Below, in pieces: positions 44,030 through 55,835 of a stretch of 64,000 nt of DNA (positions are counted from its first letter, which is position 1; the number at the start of each line of letters is the position of its first letter). The notes under the pieces were generated by a model. It did no database searches. It was not told the origin of the DNA and saw only the letters and a list, made by a program, of their open reading frames with translations. The stretch is taken from assembly GCF_910592395.1 (NCBI RefSeq), contig NC_088313.1, positions 12,168,437 through 12,232,436 of the forward strand. Direction: 5' to 3'. This DNA comes from Lineus longissimus (lineage: Eukaryota; Nemertea; Pilidiophora; Heteronemertea; Lineidae). The translations under genes were made by a program, and so were the position numbers.

Positions 44030-45287
44030 GGAATTCCGCCAGAAACATCAAAAAATACAAAACAACGATCAAAAGATTTGCATGAACTCCAACTCGGTGA
44101 CGATAATCAACCTGAGATCGTTGAAACGTGGTCGTAAGCTCCTACTCGGTGACTACACTCGACAAGCGATCGTCGAAACACGGACGTGAACTCCAACTCG
44201 GTGACGACGGCGACCAGAGATGAATGAAGATAATCGACCAGATACCTTTGCAACGCGATGTTGAACTCAATTTATTAATGACAAAATTGAACTGGGTCAC
44301 ACAATCCAGTGTAGAAGTGAAAAATGTCCCCCTCGAATGAGTCATTGTATTCTCAGACTGATGGATTGTATTATATGGTCCATAGAGGCCATGACCGTCA
44401 ATAAAAGAAGATGCTAGCTGAAACCTCCGAATAACGCTTTCTTTCACTTTCAATTTCCAACTATTGCGTTGTATTGCAACAACAGTTTAGCTGTCGAACT
44501 GACTCTTCCCAGACTCTCATTTGAAAGATGATCTCTAAAATACAGCGACCGTCATTCAAATAAAAGTCCTCGACTTGCTCATAGTGTTTTTCATATCGTT
44601 CTGGCCAAGGGCATTTAGTTGAACTCCGGAATGTGACAACATCTCATTTATCAAAAGAAGCGGTTTTGCAAAAAGCTAGATTACTTACAATCCCTGGGGT
44701 TGGCCTAACTGGTCTTTCAACCAAGTTGGCCTAACTGGTCTTTCAACCAGTCTCAGAGGCTTTCAAATTTTATTTGAAAGACTCTGGCCTAACCAATGCT
44801 CCTTTATGGCGTCAATTAAACCCGGTCAACTATAATATGACACCGGCTGCCCAAGGCTGTGTAACATAACTATAATCTTGGTGATCACATAATTACAGTT
44901 TAGTGACAAAAGAAGACCCAAGTAAATATGGCAAGATCTAAATGAATCCGAAATACACTTCACTGCATGTGTAATTTCCCTCACAATACTTATTGTGACA
45001 ATCACATCTCCCAGAATGTCAATGAATTTATTTATGCAACACGGCAGTGCCTTACGGTGGGGAGTGGAATGCTACTATGTATGTTTGATTTTGAATAGAT
45101 ATAAGGATTTAAACAAAGGTCCTGGTGTGCAAGTTCCGAAAAATGAACGTTAGTAATGAATTATAAGACCTAGTGGCAGTCTGTAATATTGCATCCACAG
45201 CTGTGCCGTATCCGTCTCACCAGCCACTGTTAGATTTGTTCGTGCAGTTCAGCTTTATAAACAATATAGGTCCAACCGAGTACTTTG
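44030..45287. other. Unit C downstream flank of PX
   Basis: Contains the 52-bp minisatellite (44083-44240), the KVKESVIRRFQL frame (44142-44453, minus), a short tandem duplication GTTGGCCTAACTGGTCTTTC near 44700-44750 and the conserved FIDILGD-type frame. A candidate AATAAA on the minus strand is at 45027-45032. Confidence 0.5.
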
Positions 45288-46391
45288 CTACAGAGTAAAT
45301 ACCTTTGCGGTCATTCTCTGACCAGTACCGAATTTGGGCCAGGCAAATAATCTTTCATTCGCACCAACAATTAACCAATGATTTGAGACAAAAGGGTCAC
45401 GTAAGGTCATCAATAACGTATTCTTAGCTTCCACCTCGGTTTCATCCAGGCATGGCCCCAATTTCAACCTGAATAGAAATAGAGCGTGACTCTTAGAATT
45501 CAGCCTGAAGCTCTGCTTAGGAGTCTGCATTACGTTCATGGTAACGAACTTCGACCGATGAACCTCAGCGACGACATTATATGATCCGAGCAAAGACACA
45601 ATTGCGGAGTCTCCCAATTTTCTGAACAAATCATGACGAAAGATAATCAACGTGGATTTATTATACTCGTACGGTTTTTCTAAGATGGTGATGGAGTGTG
45701 TTCTGGCTGATGATTTATAGAGATAACCATTTAAATCACATCGGATATTCTCTAAAATAATGTTATCCATATCAAATGATAAAATACTTTCGGCTTCAGG
45801 CATAAGAGAGTAGTTTATTTCTTTTAGGCTTTTAACATACCGAAGTTTAAGAACGAATCCCACGTTTACTATTTTATACCAATTTAACCAAGACATAGAC
45901 GGGGCCTTTCCCCTGTTTTTGCGCTTCTGAAATTTGCATCTAAAGGTCAACTCCAAGAAAACATTCTCACCACATGAAACGATTCTGAAATATTGGAACC
46001 TCGAATTCTTTGGACCGAGGCTTTTCTTAAGTTCACCATACGGTAGAATCAACTCTCTGCGATTGCCATTTCCATTCAAATCAACTTGAAATGCTCGCAA
46101 CTTTCTAGAGACAGATTTCCGTCCACGATGAGTGCTAACACCTATGACATCATTGCCAAATTCGCCAGCAATGTATGTGAGCTCGTGAAAATGAAATTGA
46201 TACTTCAGTTTAAAATCTCCGCTTATATCATCTTGGCTGTAGACATAGACATTACGATGAGCTGTCAAGGAGTAATGAAAAAGAGCCACTGTGACTATGA
46301 CACTTAGCCCCGTGTGGTAAAATACCGATGCCGCCCATGCTGGGAACTGGCCATAGATGTTTACATTACGGTACGACCGATAGGTGCCCCT
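45288..46391 (-). CDS. PX gene copy C, exon 2
   Basis: 1104 nt, exactly the length of copies A and D, and open throughout although roughly 15% of residues differ from A. It begins behind CTAGCAG with AGG, so no ATG is available at this end and a spliced start is required. Conserved stretches include YGQFPAWAASVFYHTGLS, SRF.YF.IVSCG, WYKIVNVGFVLKLRYVKSLK, YLYKSSARTHSITILE and FVSNHWLIVG. Ends in KVFTL before TAG. Function unknown; with exon 1 at 49526-49813 it makes a predicted 463-residue protein. Confidence 0.68.
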   Translation of the reverse strand, partial: RGTYRSYRNVNIYGQFPAWAASVFYHTGLSVIVTVALFHYSLTAHRNVYVYSQDDISGDFKLKYQFHFHELTYIAGEFGNDVIGVSTHRGRKSVSRKLRAFQVDLNGNGNRRELILPYGELKKSLGPKNSRFQYFRIVSCGENVFLELTFRCKFQKRKNRGKAPSMSWLNWYKIVNVGFVLKLRYVKSLKEINYSLMPEAESILSFDMDNIILENIRCDLNGYLYKSSARTHSITILEKPYEYNKSTLIIFRHDLFRKLGDSAIVSLLGSYNVVAEVHRSKFVTMNVMQTPKQSFRLNSKSHALFLFRLKLGPCLDETEVEAKNTLLMTLRDPFVSNHWLIVGANERLFAWPKFGTGQRMTAKVFTL

Positions 46392-47068
46392 CTGCTAGTT
46401 CGGTGTTTGGGTTAAAAGTTAAGATATGACATCTTTAAATGAAGCGTTCGGGTTTTAAAGGATGAATATGTTCAAATTAGGTTTTAATACATTACATTGT
46501 GGGAGATGGAAGGCTGTCGCTCTCTGTTGATTAGACAACCTTCATAAGTAATGCGCGCATCTCGACTATATAGATCTATTTTCAGCGTATAGGCGGATAC
46601 CGCCTCTTTGGTATACCCTGTATATATTATAAGAGAGGTTGGCAACAATAACGGATGAGATGCGATGAGAGAGAGATGACAATAACTGATGAGATGAGAT
46701 GATGGATGCATCTCATCCTGACGGCCAGGGCAATTAAGCGGAATCTACGAAAATAGCGGAATCTGGGAAAACTGGGCGGAAACACCCTAAAACATGACAC
46801 ATGAAAAGATCGATATTGAATATGTATGTAATAATTATTTGTAAGAATTGCTACGTTTTGCCTTCTCCCAACCACGGCCGATGTGAAAATGGTCGGAGAG
46901 GAATAATGCAGATCATTTTGTCATGCATGGTGGGTTTTTTCCTCGGTCGAAAAATAGAGAGGTTTGAACAATATGATACTTATGGAACATTTCAAATATT
47001 TATTACAGATTCCGCTAAATCGGAGCCATGGCCCGTTCCGAGTCCCACTCCGAGGTAGAATTACGTAT
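46392..47068. other. PX copy C intron, proximal part
   Basis: Shares segments with 16480-16860 (GGCAATTAAGCGGAATCTAC, AGATTCCGCTAAATCGGAGC). Contains repeated GATGAGATG near 46650-46700. No coding domain. Confidence 0.45.
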
Positions 47069-47095
47069 TCCTATTGAATTACGCTGACCTGTGGT

Positions 47096-47315
47096 GGCCA
47101 GCAATTTTCGGTGGCCGGTCCAGAGTTAATGAGCTATCAATGGGACTGACATCTTGCACTGGCCTCAAAATCTTCAAGGCCCTTCTCAAAACCCATCTTT
47201 GTGGGAGGGCCTTCAGTTGATAAATGTACAGCGCTTTTAGCGGACAGACAGCCTGGAATTATTATTATGTATGTATGTGCGTAAGTATGTACATATGTGC
47301 GTATATGTGTATATT
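47096..47315 (+). pseudogene. 3' end of a non-LTR retrotransposon with (TATG)-type tail
   Basis: Plus-strand frames give FSVAGPEL and, after a frameshift, LKIFKALLKTHLCGRAF followed by TGA at 47218-47220, matching the conserved extreme C-terminus of Jockey/CR1/L2-type reverse transcriptases. Thirty to forty bases later come ATTATTATTATGTATGTATG and related repeats, a typical 3' tail. The remainder of the element is absent. Confidence 0.65.
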
Positions 47316-47366
47316 CCATTTTCCAGTTCGATTTCAGCCCGATTTCGCCTAGTTGAGCGGTTTATG

Positions 47367-48916
47367 CCTGTTTCGCCTATTCCTGTTTCGCCTATTCCTG
47401 TTTCGCCTACTTCCTGTTTCGCCTACTTTCCAGTACCCCTACAAATCGACTCTCCCAGGGGAACCTTAGGGATGCATGTCCATTTTATGGGGAAAATGTG
47501 AGGGGACAATTAGATGATGTTAACGATGTGATGACAATTTGGCGAATCAAATGCCATCAACTTTGTTAACAAACCATGCCATGACCGTTTTGAAAGAGTC
47601 ACCTTGAAAGCGGGGACAGTCCGGGACTTATTTGACCATAGGACCATAGGACCATACTGACACACAGTAAAAACTAATAGATTAAAGAGGTTGAATAGCG
47701 CCTCCAGAAGCAAGCAACAGCGCCACCCGTAGCAGAAATAAGAACTGCTTAGTGACGTCATGGTTTCCATATACGGCATCTCATTGCATATTTTTACAAC
47801 CTTATTTACTACGAGTTATAAATATGCCAGTAGCACGTGGATCATGCCGGGGGGGGGGGGGGTGTCAGGTGTTTCCACTATGGGTTACATAATCGGCTAC
47901 AAAGAGGCCAGTGTTCTAGTAAATGAAGTTAGCAATGATAGCGAAAGAATGTTAGTGTATGTTACGCAGTCAATAGCGATAGTAGTGAGTTGGAGAAAGG
48001 AGAAAATGGAAAATGGAGAGAATACTAGTATGGATTTCGAGTCCCAAGAAGAAACTTTGCAAAGTTTTCATCAAACTGATAATCATATTCCTTCCTTCTC
48101 TGTCTCCAACAATTAAAAGTTGCTGCAGTCAACCTGATGCGTTTATCCGCGAGCGAATCGACGAGACGAGGCATTTTTCAAGCATCCGAATGGTACCTTA
48201 CAGATCCGCAAGGGGCGCGTTACCGAAAATGTTGCAAAAATCAATAACGTGATCGTAAATATTGTCATATTTTTCAAGATGAGAGTATGTAAATGAAACG
48301 CAAACGGTAAACCAATGAAAGGCCAGTATCTATTGAACCTTACAAGTGATTTGGGGGCCTTGAAACTCCTTATATTTATCAATGAAACCTTATTCCCGCC
48401 TAAGGTTTTGACCGGGCCGTGCAAAACTCCCCTTTTTTCCCGGGCAGTTCCCTTTAAGTAGAGTAAAGCAGTCGTTTATTTTATAAAAACTGAATTCATG
48501 AGTTTTTGATAAAAATACATAATACTGTACATTATCATAATTATTTGATCAAAATCAACTGTAAAACCCATGTCATAATATACATGTAGGTACAGCACAT
48601 ATAAAGTCAAAAAAGGTGGAAAATACATATCATGATATTATGTCAGACAAGGTAACTGATGGCATCAACGTAACTCATTATGTCCCTCTCTCCATTGACG
48701 TATTGTAGCCTTTAACACTATAGTAAGGGACGGTTCATATTCCTACGTCTGTGGGGAGGTTAGCAATACATTTGAATAGGCGAAACAGGAATAGGCGAAA
48801 CAGGAATTAGGCGAAACAGGAATAGGCGAAACAGGAATTAGGCGAAACAGGAATTAGGCGAAACAGGAAAAGGCGAAACAGGAATAGGCGGAACAGGAAT
48901 AGGCGAAACAGGAATA
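47367..48916. mobile_element. Foldback-like element with arms of 15/16-bp tandem repeats
   Basis: The left arm (47367-47429) is about four copies of CCTGTTTCGCCTATT. The right arm (48774-48916) is nine copies of the inverse, GAATAGGCGAAACAG, with 15/16-base spacing. Together they form terminal inverted repeats built from tandem units, as in Foldback-type elements. The 1.3-kb interior has a run of 14 G at 47849-47862 and a plus-strand open frame of 118 codons (47760-48116) without a recognised domain. The whole lies in the PX-C intron. Confidence 0.7.
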
Positions 48917-49399
48917 CACCAGTTGAGCATATTCCTCCAATGGTATATACCGCTGATAATTTCATGAATTCGAACTTCGCACATAGTGTTGATAGTTCCA
49001 TCACATCGACAAAATGTACGAGTCATATTGGTCACACGATCGCCGAAGAAAATTCCAACAACGAGTGGCGGAATGCGTGGATGATGGAGACCGTTCCATA
49101 GAACGAGTCATTCATACAAGCTGTAATTAAACATAACATACTAAATAAACTAAATGTTTGGGGGACTGGCCTTATTAGCCCTGGTAGGCAACCAACCAGT
49201 CCAGGACTAACTAAATTCCTACATCAAACAGGGCATTGCGGGCTTGTCAGTAGGGCAAAAACACAGAGAAGAGAACAAAACCTGACCGAAGACGGAAAGC
49301 ACCGCCGTCCTGGCGTCTAACCGGTTGCGTACGCAACAACAGATAGCAAATCATGTATTTATTGCTAAATAGGTTGCGAATATAAAAACAGACATAAGT

Positions 49400-49515
49400 G
49401 GTGATATGAATAAAGACTAGCATATGATTTTATCCAAATCTCCATGTACATTTACACTGGACCTTTCTGTACAAAACTGAAGTAAAAGCATTTGCTAGTC
49501 TTTATTCATATCACC
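49400..49515. mobile_element. 116-bp MITE beside the PX-C exon 1 splice donor
   Basis: Perfect 23-bp inverted ends (GGTGATATGAATAAAGACTAG plus CA, and the inverse ending at 49515). Copies A and B lack it. The flanks GACATAAGT and CATTGG share CAT, a possible 3-bp target duplication. The right end is 10 bases from the last exon base at 49526, so the donor GTAGCCAATG is retained and the intron continues into the MITE. Confidence 0.85.
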
Positions 49516-49525
49516 CATTGGCTAC

Positions 49526-49813
49526 CTGTTTTTTCCAAAGCCAATGTTCTGTTTTCCCGTCTCTGCAAGACCAGTCCTTGGTAGCAGCATCCTTGTGAAG
49601 ATGACAGGTTCCCGTTTGATCATGACTGTCATGGCCGTTCTGGGGGTTGGTGAAAAAGGCATCGCACATCTGAATATTCGAGCATGCCATACCACATCGA
49701 AGAATTGACTGAACTGGTAAGGTTGCGAAAGTTAAATTGCTATCAGTTCCGTTAATGTGCATTGTCATAAATTGAAATGAGGAAAACACTAAACTTGCTG
49801 AAGCTCTGTCCAT
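49526..49813 (-). CDS. PX gene copy C, exon 1 (PAN/apple-like)
   Basis: 288 nt from ATG at 49813 to CAG|GTAGCC. The 96 residues carry Cys at 40, 44, 50, 70 and 83 (ILRCGMACSNIQMCDAFF, then GTCHLH), the PAN/apple-like arrangement, and N-x-S/T sites at 21 and 26. The first 18 residues are mildly hydrophobic and could be a weak signal peptide. Splicing in phase 0 to 46391 is inferred from the equal phase in all copies. Unlike B, no stop is seen in either exon of copy C. Confidence 0.62.
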
Positions 49814-49990
49814 GTTGGTCAGGACGTGCAATAACTCCCATATAGTCATGAATTGTATTTACAGGGTCTACGAACTCAACCAATAGAATTCTTGATTGGA
49901 CGACCTTCTTTCTCGAGATATTGATGGTGTCATCGCAAATTAATGCCACAGACAAAACTCTCCGTAGCAAATCTTATAGGGCTCCAAAGG

Positions 49991-49997
49991 CTATATA
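49991..49997 (-). promoter_or_regulatory. Candidate TATA element of PX copy C
   Basis: TATATAG on the minus strand about 180 bases upstream of the exon 1 ATG, next to the palindrome CTATACCGGTATAG. The same pair is found upstream of copies A and B. Confidence 0.3.
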
Positions 49998-50780
49998 GAA
50001 TCTATACCGGTATAGCACCTGTATAGGGTTTGTAAAGGACAACCTATATACTATAAGATGAACAAATTCTATATAGGATTTTAGTGTATTTTATGTAGAG
50101 AAAAAGGCAACGCACATCTGAATATCGTCCAGCATGCTACTCCACATCGAAGAGTTGACTGAACTCGTAAGATTTTAAGGCGGGGAAAAAGAGAACATTT
50201 TCGGATTTGCTTCATGCCATTGTCAACCTCGGACACAGATTTTTAATTTGTGCGAATTTCAAACCTGGTTTACATAAAGAACCTTATTGCAGTTAAGGTA
50301 CACCCAGATTGGTCCTGGTTGAACATAAGGTGCACCTAGGACCAACGATTGTTGAGCACTATTCAAGACGGGTATTTTTAGGTGTAATTACGATACGTGC
50401 TAATTGCGAAGGGTATACGCAGTCTCTTTAAACACCTCGATCGGCATAGGGCCTATAGCTGGATGCAATGCCAACAATGACATGGAATTCTTGCTGAAAA
50501 GGAAAGGATTTTCGCGGTCATGACATACTGGCGAAATTTGGGAAAACTTCCTGAACATGAAATTATCTGTTAAGACAAGCATATTTCGGAATGAATCAAT
50601 GACAAATACATTGGTATCACAAATCATAGTACCATCTTCCCGTTTGCGGAACTGAGCGTATTTGGAAACTCAACCTTTGAGTCTCCTGGCCGGTTATTTT
50701 AAAATGCAGAATTTTGCATGGCACGACGAGCGTACATGTATATCTCAAATGCATTTGTGCACAAATTACATACGCTAAGA

Positions 50781-50918
50781 CTTATTGGGAATTCCTCGCT
50801 CATGGGAGAAAATTACAAGCCCCAATCCCAAGCACGAAGGAGGTTCAACGGGTTACCCAATCCTCTCGGACCAGGGAAGACGCACGTTGATTCCTTCATA
50901 TAGCGCGCGTGCGGCCCT
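50781..50918 (-). pseudogene. Fragment of nuclear 18S rRNA, antisense
   Basis: The minus strand reads GGCCGCACGCGCGCTA, GAAGGAATCAACGTGCGTC, GGGTAACCCGTTGAACCTCC, TTCGTGCTTGGGATTGGGGC and GAGGAATTCCC in the order of the 3' part of eukaryotic 18S rRNA, with several changes from the functional consensus. It is about 138 bases, inserted in unit C where unit A (near 22400) goes straight from ACGCTAAG to CTGCAGTCAGCGGTG. It is a dead fragment, not an rRNA gene. Confidence 0.92.
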
Positions 50919-51448
50919 GCAGTCAGCGGTGACCCCAAACATTCATCGATCAAGAGCCAGACACATCAACTGAATCCAAGGACGTTTTATACAGGGTGGC
51001 CAAGAATTATTTTCCATCACACAATAGATACACAATAGAATTCTATTGTCCAAAGGAAAATAATTATGGGCCAGCCTGTAGTGCGTACGTACACGTAATT
51101 CATAATAACATATATCAAATGTAAAAGCACACATTAACCATGCAGAAAGATATCCGGCTTCGTTTGGTCAATAGTTCGCCAAAAGTAAATCAATTTCGAA
51201 GTAATTGATGACGTCCGCGTCTACTGAACGCCGTTGTGCAGTTTTCCCGGTAAGAGGAGAGAGAGCTGGAAAATCGCCGGAAGAAAATCTTGATCTCAAA
51301 AATGTTATATACTAAAAAAAGGTATTTTAGAATTAAAAACCGGCGTGAGTTTCGACGGAATTTTATCAACAAACTAGAAGGTAGTGGTATCTCAACATAA
51401 ACCCTAATCCTCGGATCCAATTCCGAACCACAATTAGCCTCTTTAATT

Positions 51449-51584
51449 CCTGATCAGCGCCTCTATAGCGCAAGAGCTCTGTTGTTGCGGCTCTGTTGTC
51501 GGGGGAAAACAGCCAACATGATGACGGAAGGATACATTTTTTTCCCCACAACATCAGACTTGACAACAACAGGCGCTGATCAGG
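51449..51584. repeat. Foldback repeat (MITE-like), unit C
   Basis: CCTGATCAGCGCC at 51449 and GGCGCTGATCAGG ending at 51584 are exact inverted ends; the interior matches 22616-22751. Confidence 0.75.
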
Positions 51585-53049
51585 AAAAAGGCCGAAAATA
51601 GCATGTTTAGTCACCTCTCCGGTGTCCCTATTTCTACTGCGACAGAAACAACCGATGCAATAAATCTTGATGACACGATAACTGTGGCTTTAACAAGACG
51701 ACGATTAATGAATAACAACACAACCAGCGTCAATAATTGTATTTGGTAAAATTAACTCAAAGAAAACAATGCATGATCTTTATATTTTGACATCGATTGC
51801 TTTGAAAATCGATATCGCAGAATAGAATCAGTCCCCATACGCATGTTTATGTATACAAAATGTAGTTATGTAGCTACTTGTGATCCTGATCATTGAACCT
51901 AAAACAGACTATTGCTTTTTGTCACTGCGACCTGTGATCATGATTGCATGCAACAAAAATCGCTCCTTTATCATGTGTACGGTGGTCATCGCAGGAACCG
52001 CATGCGACAGGAATCAGTTATCGCAGCTCGCCCGAGCCAGAATTAAGATAAGATTTGTATAAGATTTTTAAGACCTTATTCTGTTTTGTGGACGAGTGCA
52101 TGTGCATTTCGATGCACGATTTCTTAGTTAAGATCTTAACTATACTAAGAATTTTGCAAAAATATTCTTATGATCGTACAGTCTAGCTCTTATTGAATTG
52201 AGGCAAATATATTATCACTATCGTATTATCAGTTGATTAATATAAAGTATAACATAAAGTTCTAAACCTCTGTTTCCTATTTTTAAAATCCTGTTTACAT
52301 TCCAGCATGGGTTATGTTTTCTGAGATGCCAAATTAAGACTTTAAAGCGGGTTGGCATTAAAAGACCATTGGCATTATTAAGGGCAATATTATTCAGCTG
52401 TCGGCTGCCCAGTCACCTCTTAATCTATATATTAAGCAGTTTCCATCTACAAATTGCACAAAAAGAGGAAAAATTTAAAATCTGACTGAATTATCACGCT
52501 TTTCCGATGTTGACTCCGATTTGACCCCAGTTAGCTCTCCATGCGCCGACCCTTTCCACGTGGATCGATGCACTAGTAAGGCGTTCCTGGAGCCATGAAT
52601 CTACCCTGTGACGTCTTGGTGCATCCTGACTCTCAATCGTGTACGTCACCACTATCGAGCTCCACAAACTTTGGGTGAGTGATAGCGATCAATCGATTTT
52701 CCGACGTCACGTTGATGGCGCTGGATTACCCCGCAACTGCGGCGATAAATGGAAATGGCGTTGCATCTTGATAGTGGGGTGACGTGAACTCGGATCTCAG
52801 CGTGCACTCACATGGCGGGAAATGTCTTTCGCGCCAAGACTTCTGCGTACTAAAAATAACGAATAACGCGTTTTTCTACTATCTAAGAGCTGAAACAAAA
52901 TTGGAAAAGCATCAAACACGTTCAGAAAAATAGTTTACCCGTGATGAACCAGAGGAAAAACAAACATGCTGGAATAAAAAGCCGCCCATTCCTTATGCAA
53001 TCAAAATTTAAAATTCCGCCATAGGAGCAGAAATATCAGTCAAACCACG

Positions 53050-54030
53050 ACTAATCTCACTGTACACCTCATTCAAGGTCATTAAGGAATAAAGTCACTA
53101 AAAGGGACAACTCGGTCGTGGAATTCAGCTTGCCATGAGAATAATAGAAGCGCCATTTCGTAACCATTTTGCAGTCGATCATTTTGTGTGTGTTACCACT
53201 AGGAGAATGCCATGTTGCTTTCGACTGAGTTTTTGAGGCTGGAAGGTGTTGGCTATGGCTAGTTCGTGGAATCTAGCAAGTTCAAGTAGCCGGAGCTGTT
53301 ACTCCTAAGCCAAATCTCCCGACGTTGCCTTTTCATTGGTCCTAGGCATCGACGCCGATTTTTGCGTTACAGCCTCATTCTACCAGAATAATGCCCTGCT
53401 TAGTAGCCATGAAGTCTTCGTAAAAACCATTCACCCTGTCCTCGGATCCATCACTTGTTGGAGCGTAGATCTAGAGAACTTACAGGTTATATTGTTTTGC
53501 GCTGATCCTCACAGTCATCATACGGTTGGAGACTGGTTAGTACTCTTTTTAAAATCAAAAAGTAAAAGTACCTAATAATAGTTATGTTTTACTAGTCTGG
53601 TAGTTGCTATTGCACTAACTGTGAAATTAGTTTTTTTAAATATCGAAATGGTAATTCTCAACCATTTTAATTTGAGTTTTACTGCCTTTTTTAGTTAGTC
53701 CAACTAATTATTGGTTAGTTTTTACTAATTTCACAGTTGGTGCAATAGGAACTACCAATTAGTTGCTTTTAGAACTGCTGGAGCCGTGTCCTTATGAACC
53801 CAGACTGACGTCCCATGCCCATGCTTGGAATCATGACAACTCTAGAAGAGTCTGTGTCCATCAGTTGTTATCCTCTCACCTGTACCAGTGAGCCTTGCCT
53901 CAGCCAGACAAACAATGTTCCACCTGTATCGCCTAAGTTCATACTCGAGCTGTTCGACCTTGCCCGCAGTATTCAGGGTTTGCACATGCCATGTTCCGAT
54001 AACGACGTTCTCTCATCGAAATCAGATTAT
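53050..54030 (-). pseudogene. RTE-like endonuclease relic, unit D (longest copy)
   Basis: Same relic as 2650-3500 but with 137 more bases (about 53887-54023). These encode, on the minus strand, IGTWHVQTLNTAGKVEQLEY and YRWNIVCLAEARL, the N-terminal block of the APE-like endonuclease of RTE/CFDP2-like elements. The next motif, TGTGERITTDGHRLF, follows in frame and then a stop. The MITE at 53587-53759 interrupts it. Confidence 0.75.
53587..53759. mobile_element. MITE-like element, copy in unit D
   Basis: Same element and position as 3204-3376, with minor substitutions. Confidence 0.7.
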
Positions 54031-55835
54031 GGGTGTCTGGGTGCCAGTAGCACATTTATCACCTCAACCCTGGCTTGGGGGTGTCGCGGACGTTCTTAAC
54101 CCGGGACACGTCCGATCCGGTATTGGTTCCGTTGCTTTCCTTGTCATGTTGAATCACGGGCTGGGTAACTCCTGGCAGAGCCCATCTCCACTCCAGGAGT
54201 TGCTAGATGGCCGTTGGCTCAACAATGAGCTCATCAGCTCTTAAGTTGGATATTGGTTTTAGTTCCATCTGGGTGTCTGGCCACCCTCCACACCAAAGTC
54301 AAAGACTCTAGTTGGGGTACCGGTTTAGTCGCCGATTGTCCGACCCTGAGCAGGGTGCACTGGTCTACAGTGGCAGACCATTGGCCGGACCTGACAAAAT
54401 CGCAAGCCATACAATTTAAAAACGTAATAAATAAGCAGAGTTGAGCTGTACATTGCGAATCTAGGAGACCCTCAATCGGGAAATGAGTAATAACATGAGA
54501 TAGCAGACGCTAGCTGACCTGACCATATATATCAAGTGATCAGAGGAGGATTAGAAGCCTCTTGTCTGAATGATGACCAGAACCACAGGATTAATTATAA
54601 CATTACAGCAAGTCATGCATCTAGCCAGCATTGCGAAGTAGTCTAAAATAGACATAAAAATACAAACACAACGATCAAAAGATTTGTGTGAACTCCGACT
54701 CGCTGACGATAATCAATCTGAGATCGTTGAAACGTGGTCGTGAGCTCCGACTCGGTGACTACACTCGACCAGCGGTCGTTGAAACACGGACGTGAACTCC
54801 AACTCGGTGACGAATGCGACCAGAGATCGATGAAGATAATCTACCAGATATCTTTGCAACGCGATGGTGAACTCAATTGTTCAATGACAAAAATGAACTG
54901 GGTCACACAATCCAGTGTAGAAGTGAAAAATGTCCCCCTCGAATATGTCTTTGTATTCTTAGACTGATGGATTGTATTATATGGTCAATGGAGGCCATGA
55001 CCGTCAATAAAAGAAAATGCAAGCTGAAACCTCCGAATAACACTTTCAATTTTCAACAATTGAGTTGTATTGCAATAACAGTTTAGTGGTCGAACTGACT
55101 CTTTCCAGACTCTCATTTGAAAGATGATCTCTCAAATACAGCGACCGTCATTCAAATAAGAGTCCTCGACTTGCTCATAGTGTTTTTCATATCGTTCTGG
55201 CCACTGGCACTTAGTTGAACTCCGGAATGTGACAACATCTCATTTATCAAAAGAAGCGGTTTTGCACAATTAAACTAGATTACTTAGAATCCTTGGGGTT
55301 GGCCTAACCAGTCTTTCAACCAGTCTCAGAGGCTTTCAAATTTTATTTGAATGACTCTGGCCTAACCAATGCTCAATTATGGTGTCAACTAAACCCGGTC
55401 AACTAGATGACACCGGCTGCCCAAGGCTGTGTAACATTACTATAACCTTGGTGATCACACTTTTACAGTTTAGTGACAAGAGAAGAGCCAAGTAAATATG
55501 GCCAGATCTAAATGAATCCGAAATATACTTTACTGCATGTGTAATTTCCCTCACAATACTTATTGCGACTATCATATCTCCCGGAATATCAATGAATTTA
55601 TTTATGCAACACGGCAATGCCTTACGGTGGAGACTGGAATGCTACGATGTATGTTTGATCTGGAATAGATATAAGGATTCAAACAAAGATCCTGGTGTGC
55701 AAGTTCCGAAAAATTAACGTTAGTAATGAATTATAAGACCTAGTAGCAGCTGTACCGTATCCGTCTCACCAGCCACTGAGATTTGTTCGTAACGTTCAGC
55801 TTTAAAAACAATACAAGTCCATCCGAGTACTTTTG
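54024..55835. other. Unit D flank downstream of PX
   Basis: Counterpart of 3501-5326: retrotransposon leader, 52-bp minisatellite (about 54688-54850), the KVKES frame (altered here by a short deletion near 55040), the FIDIPGD frame (55399-55617) and AATAAA on the minus strand at 55597-55602. Confidence 0.5.

Larger units (their letters stand above)
49998..52209. other. Upstream flank of PX copy C
   Basis: Diverged counterpart of 21300-23340. Besides the 18S rRNA fragment (50781-50918) and a foldback repeat (51449-51584) it holds no recognised gene. The right end joins directly to unit D. Confidence 0.5.

Noticed and set aside
48774-48916. Minisatellite only, without transposon meaning
   Set aside because: An inverse array of the same unit at 47367-47429 makes a paired inverted-repeat structure more likely, though proof needs other copies.
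50718-50973. Short plus-strand frames overlapping 50781-50918 as small proteins
   Set aside because: They are translations of the antisense 18S rRNA fragment.
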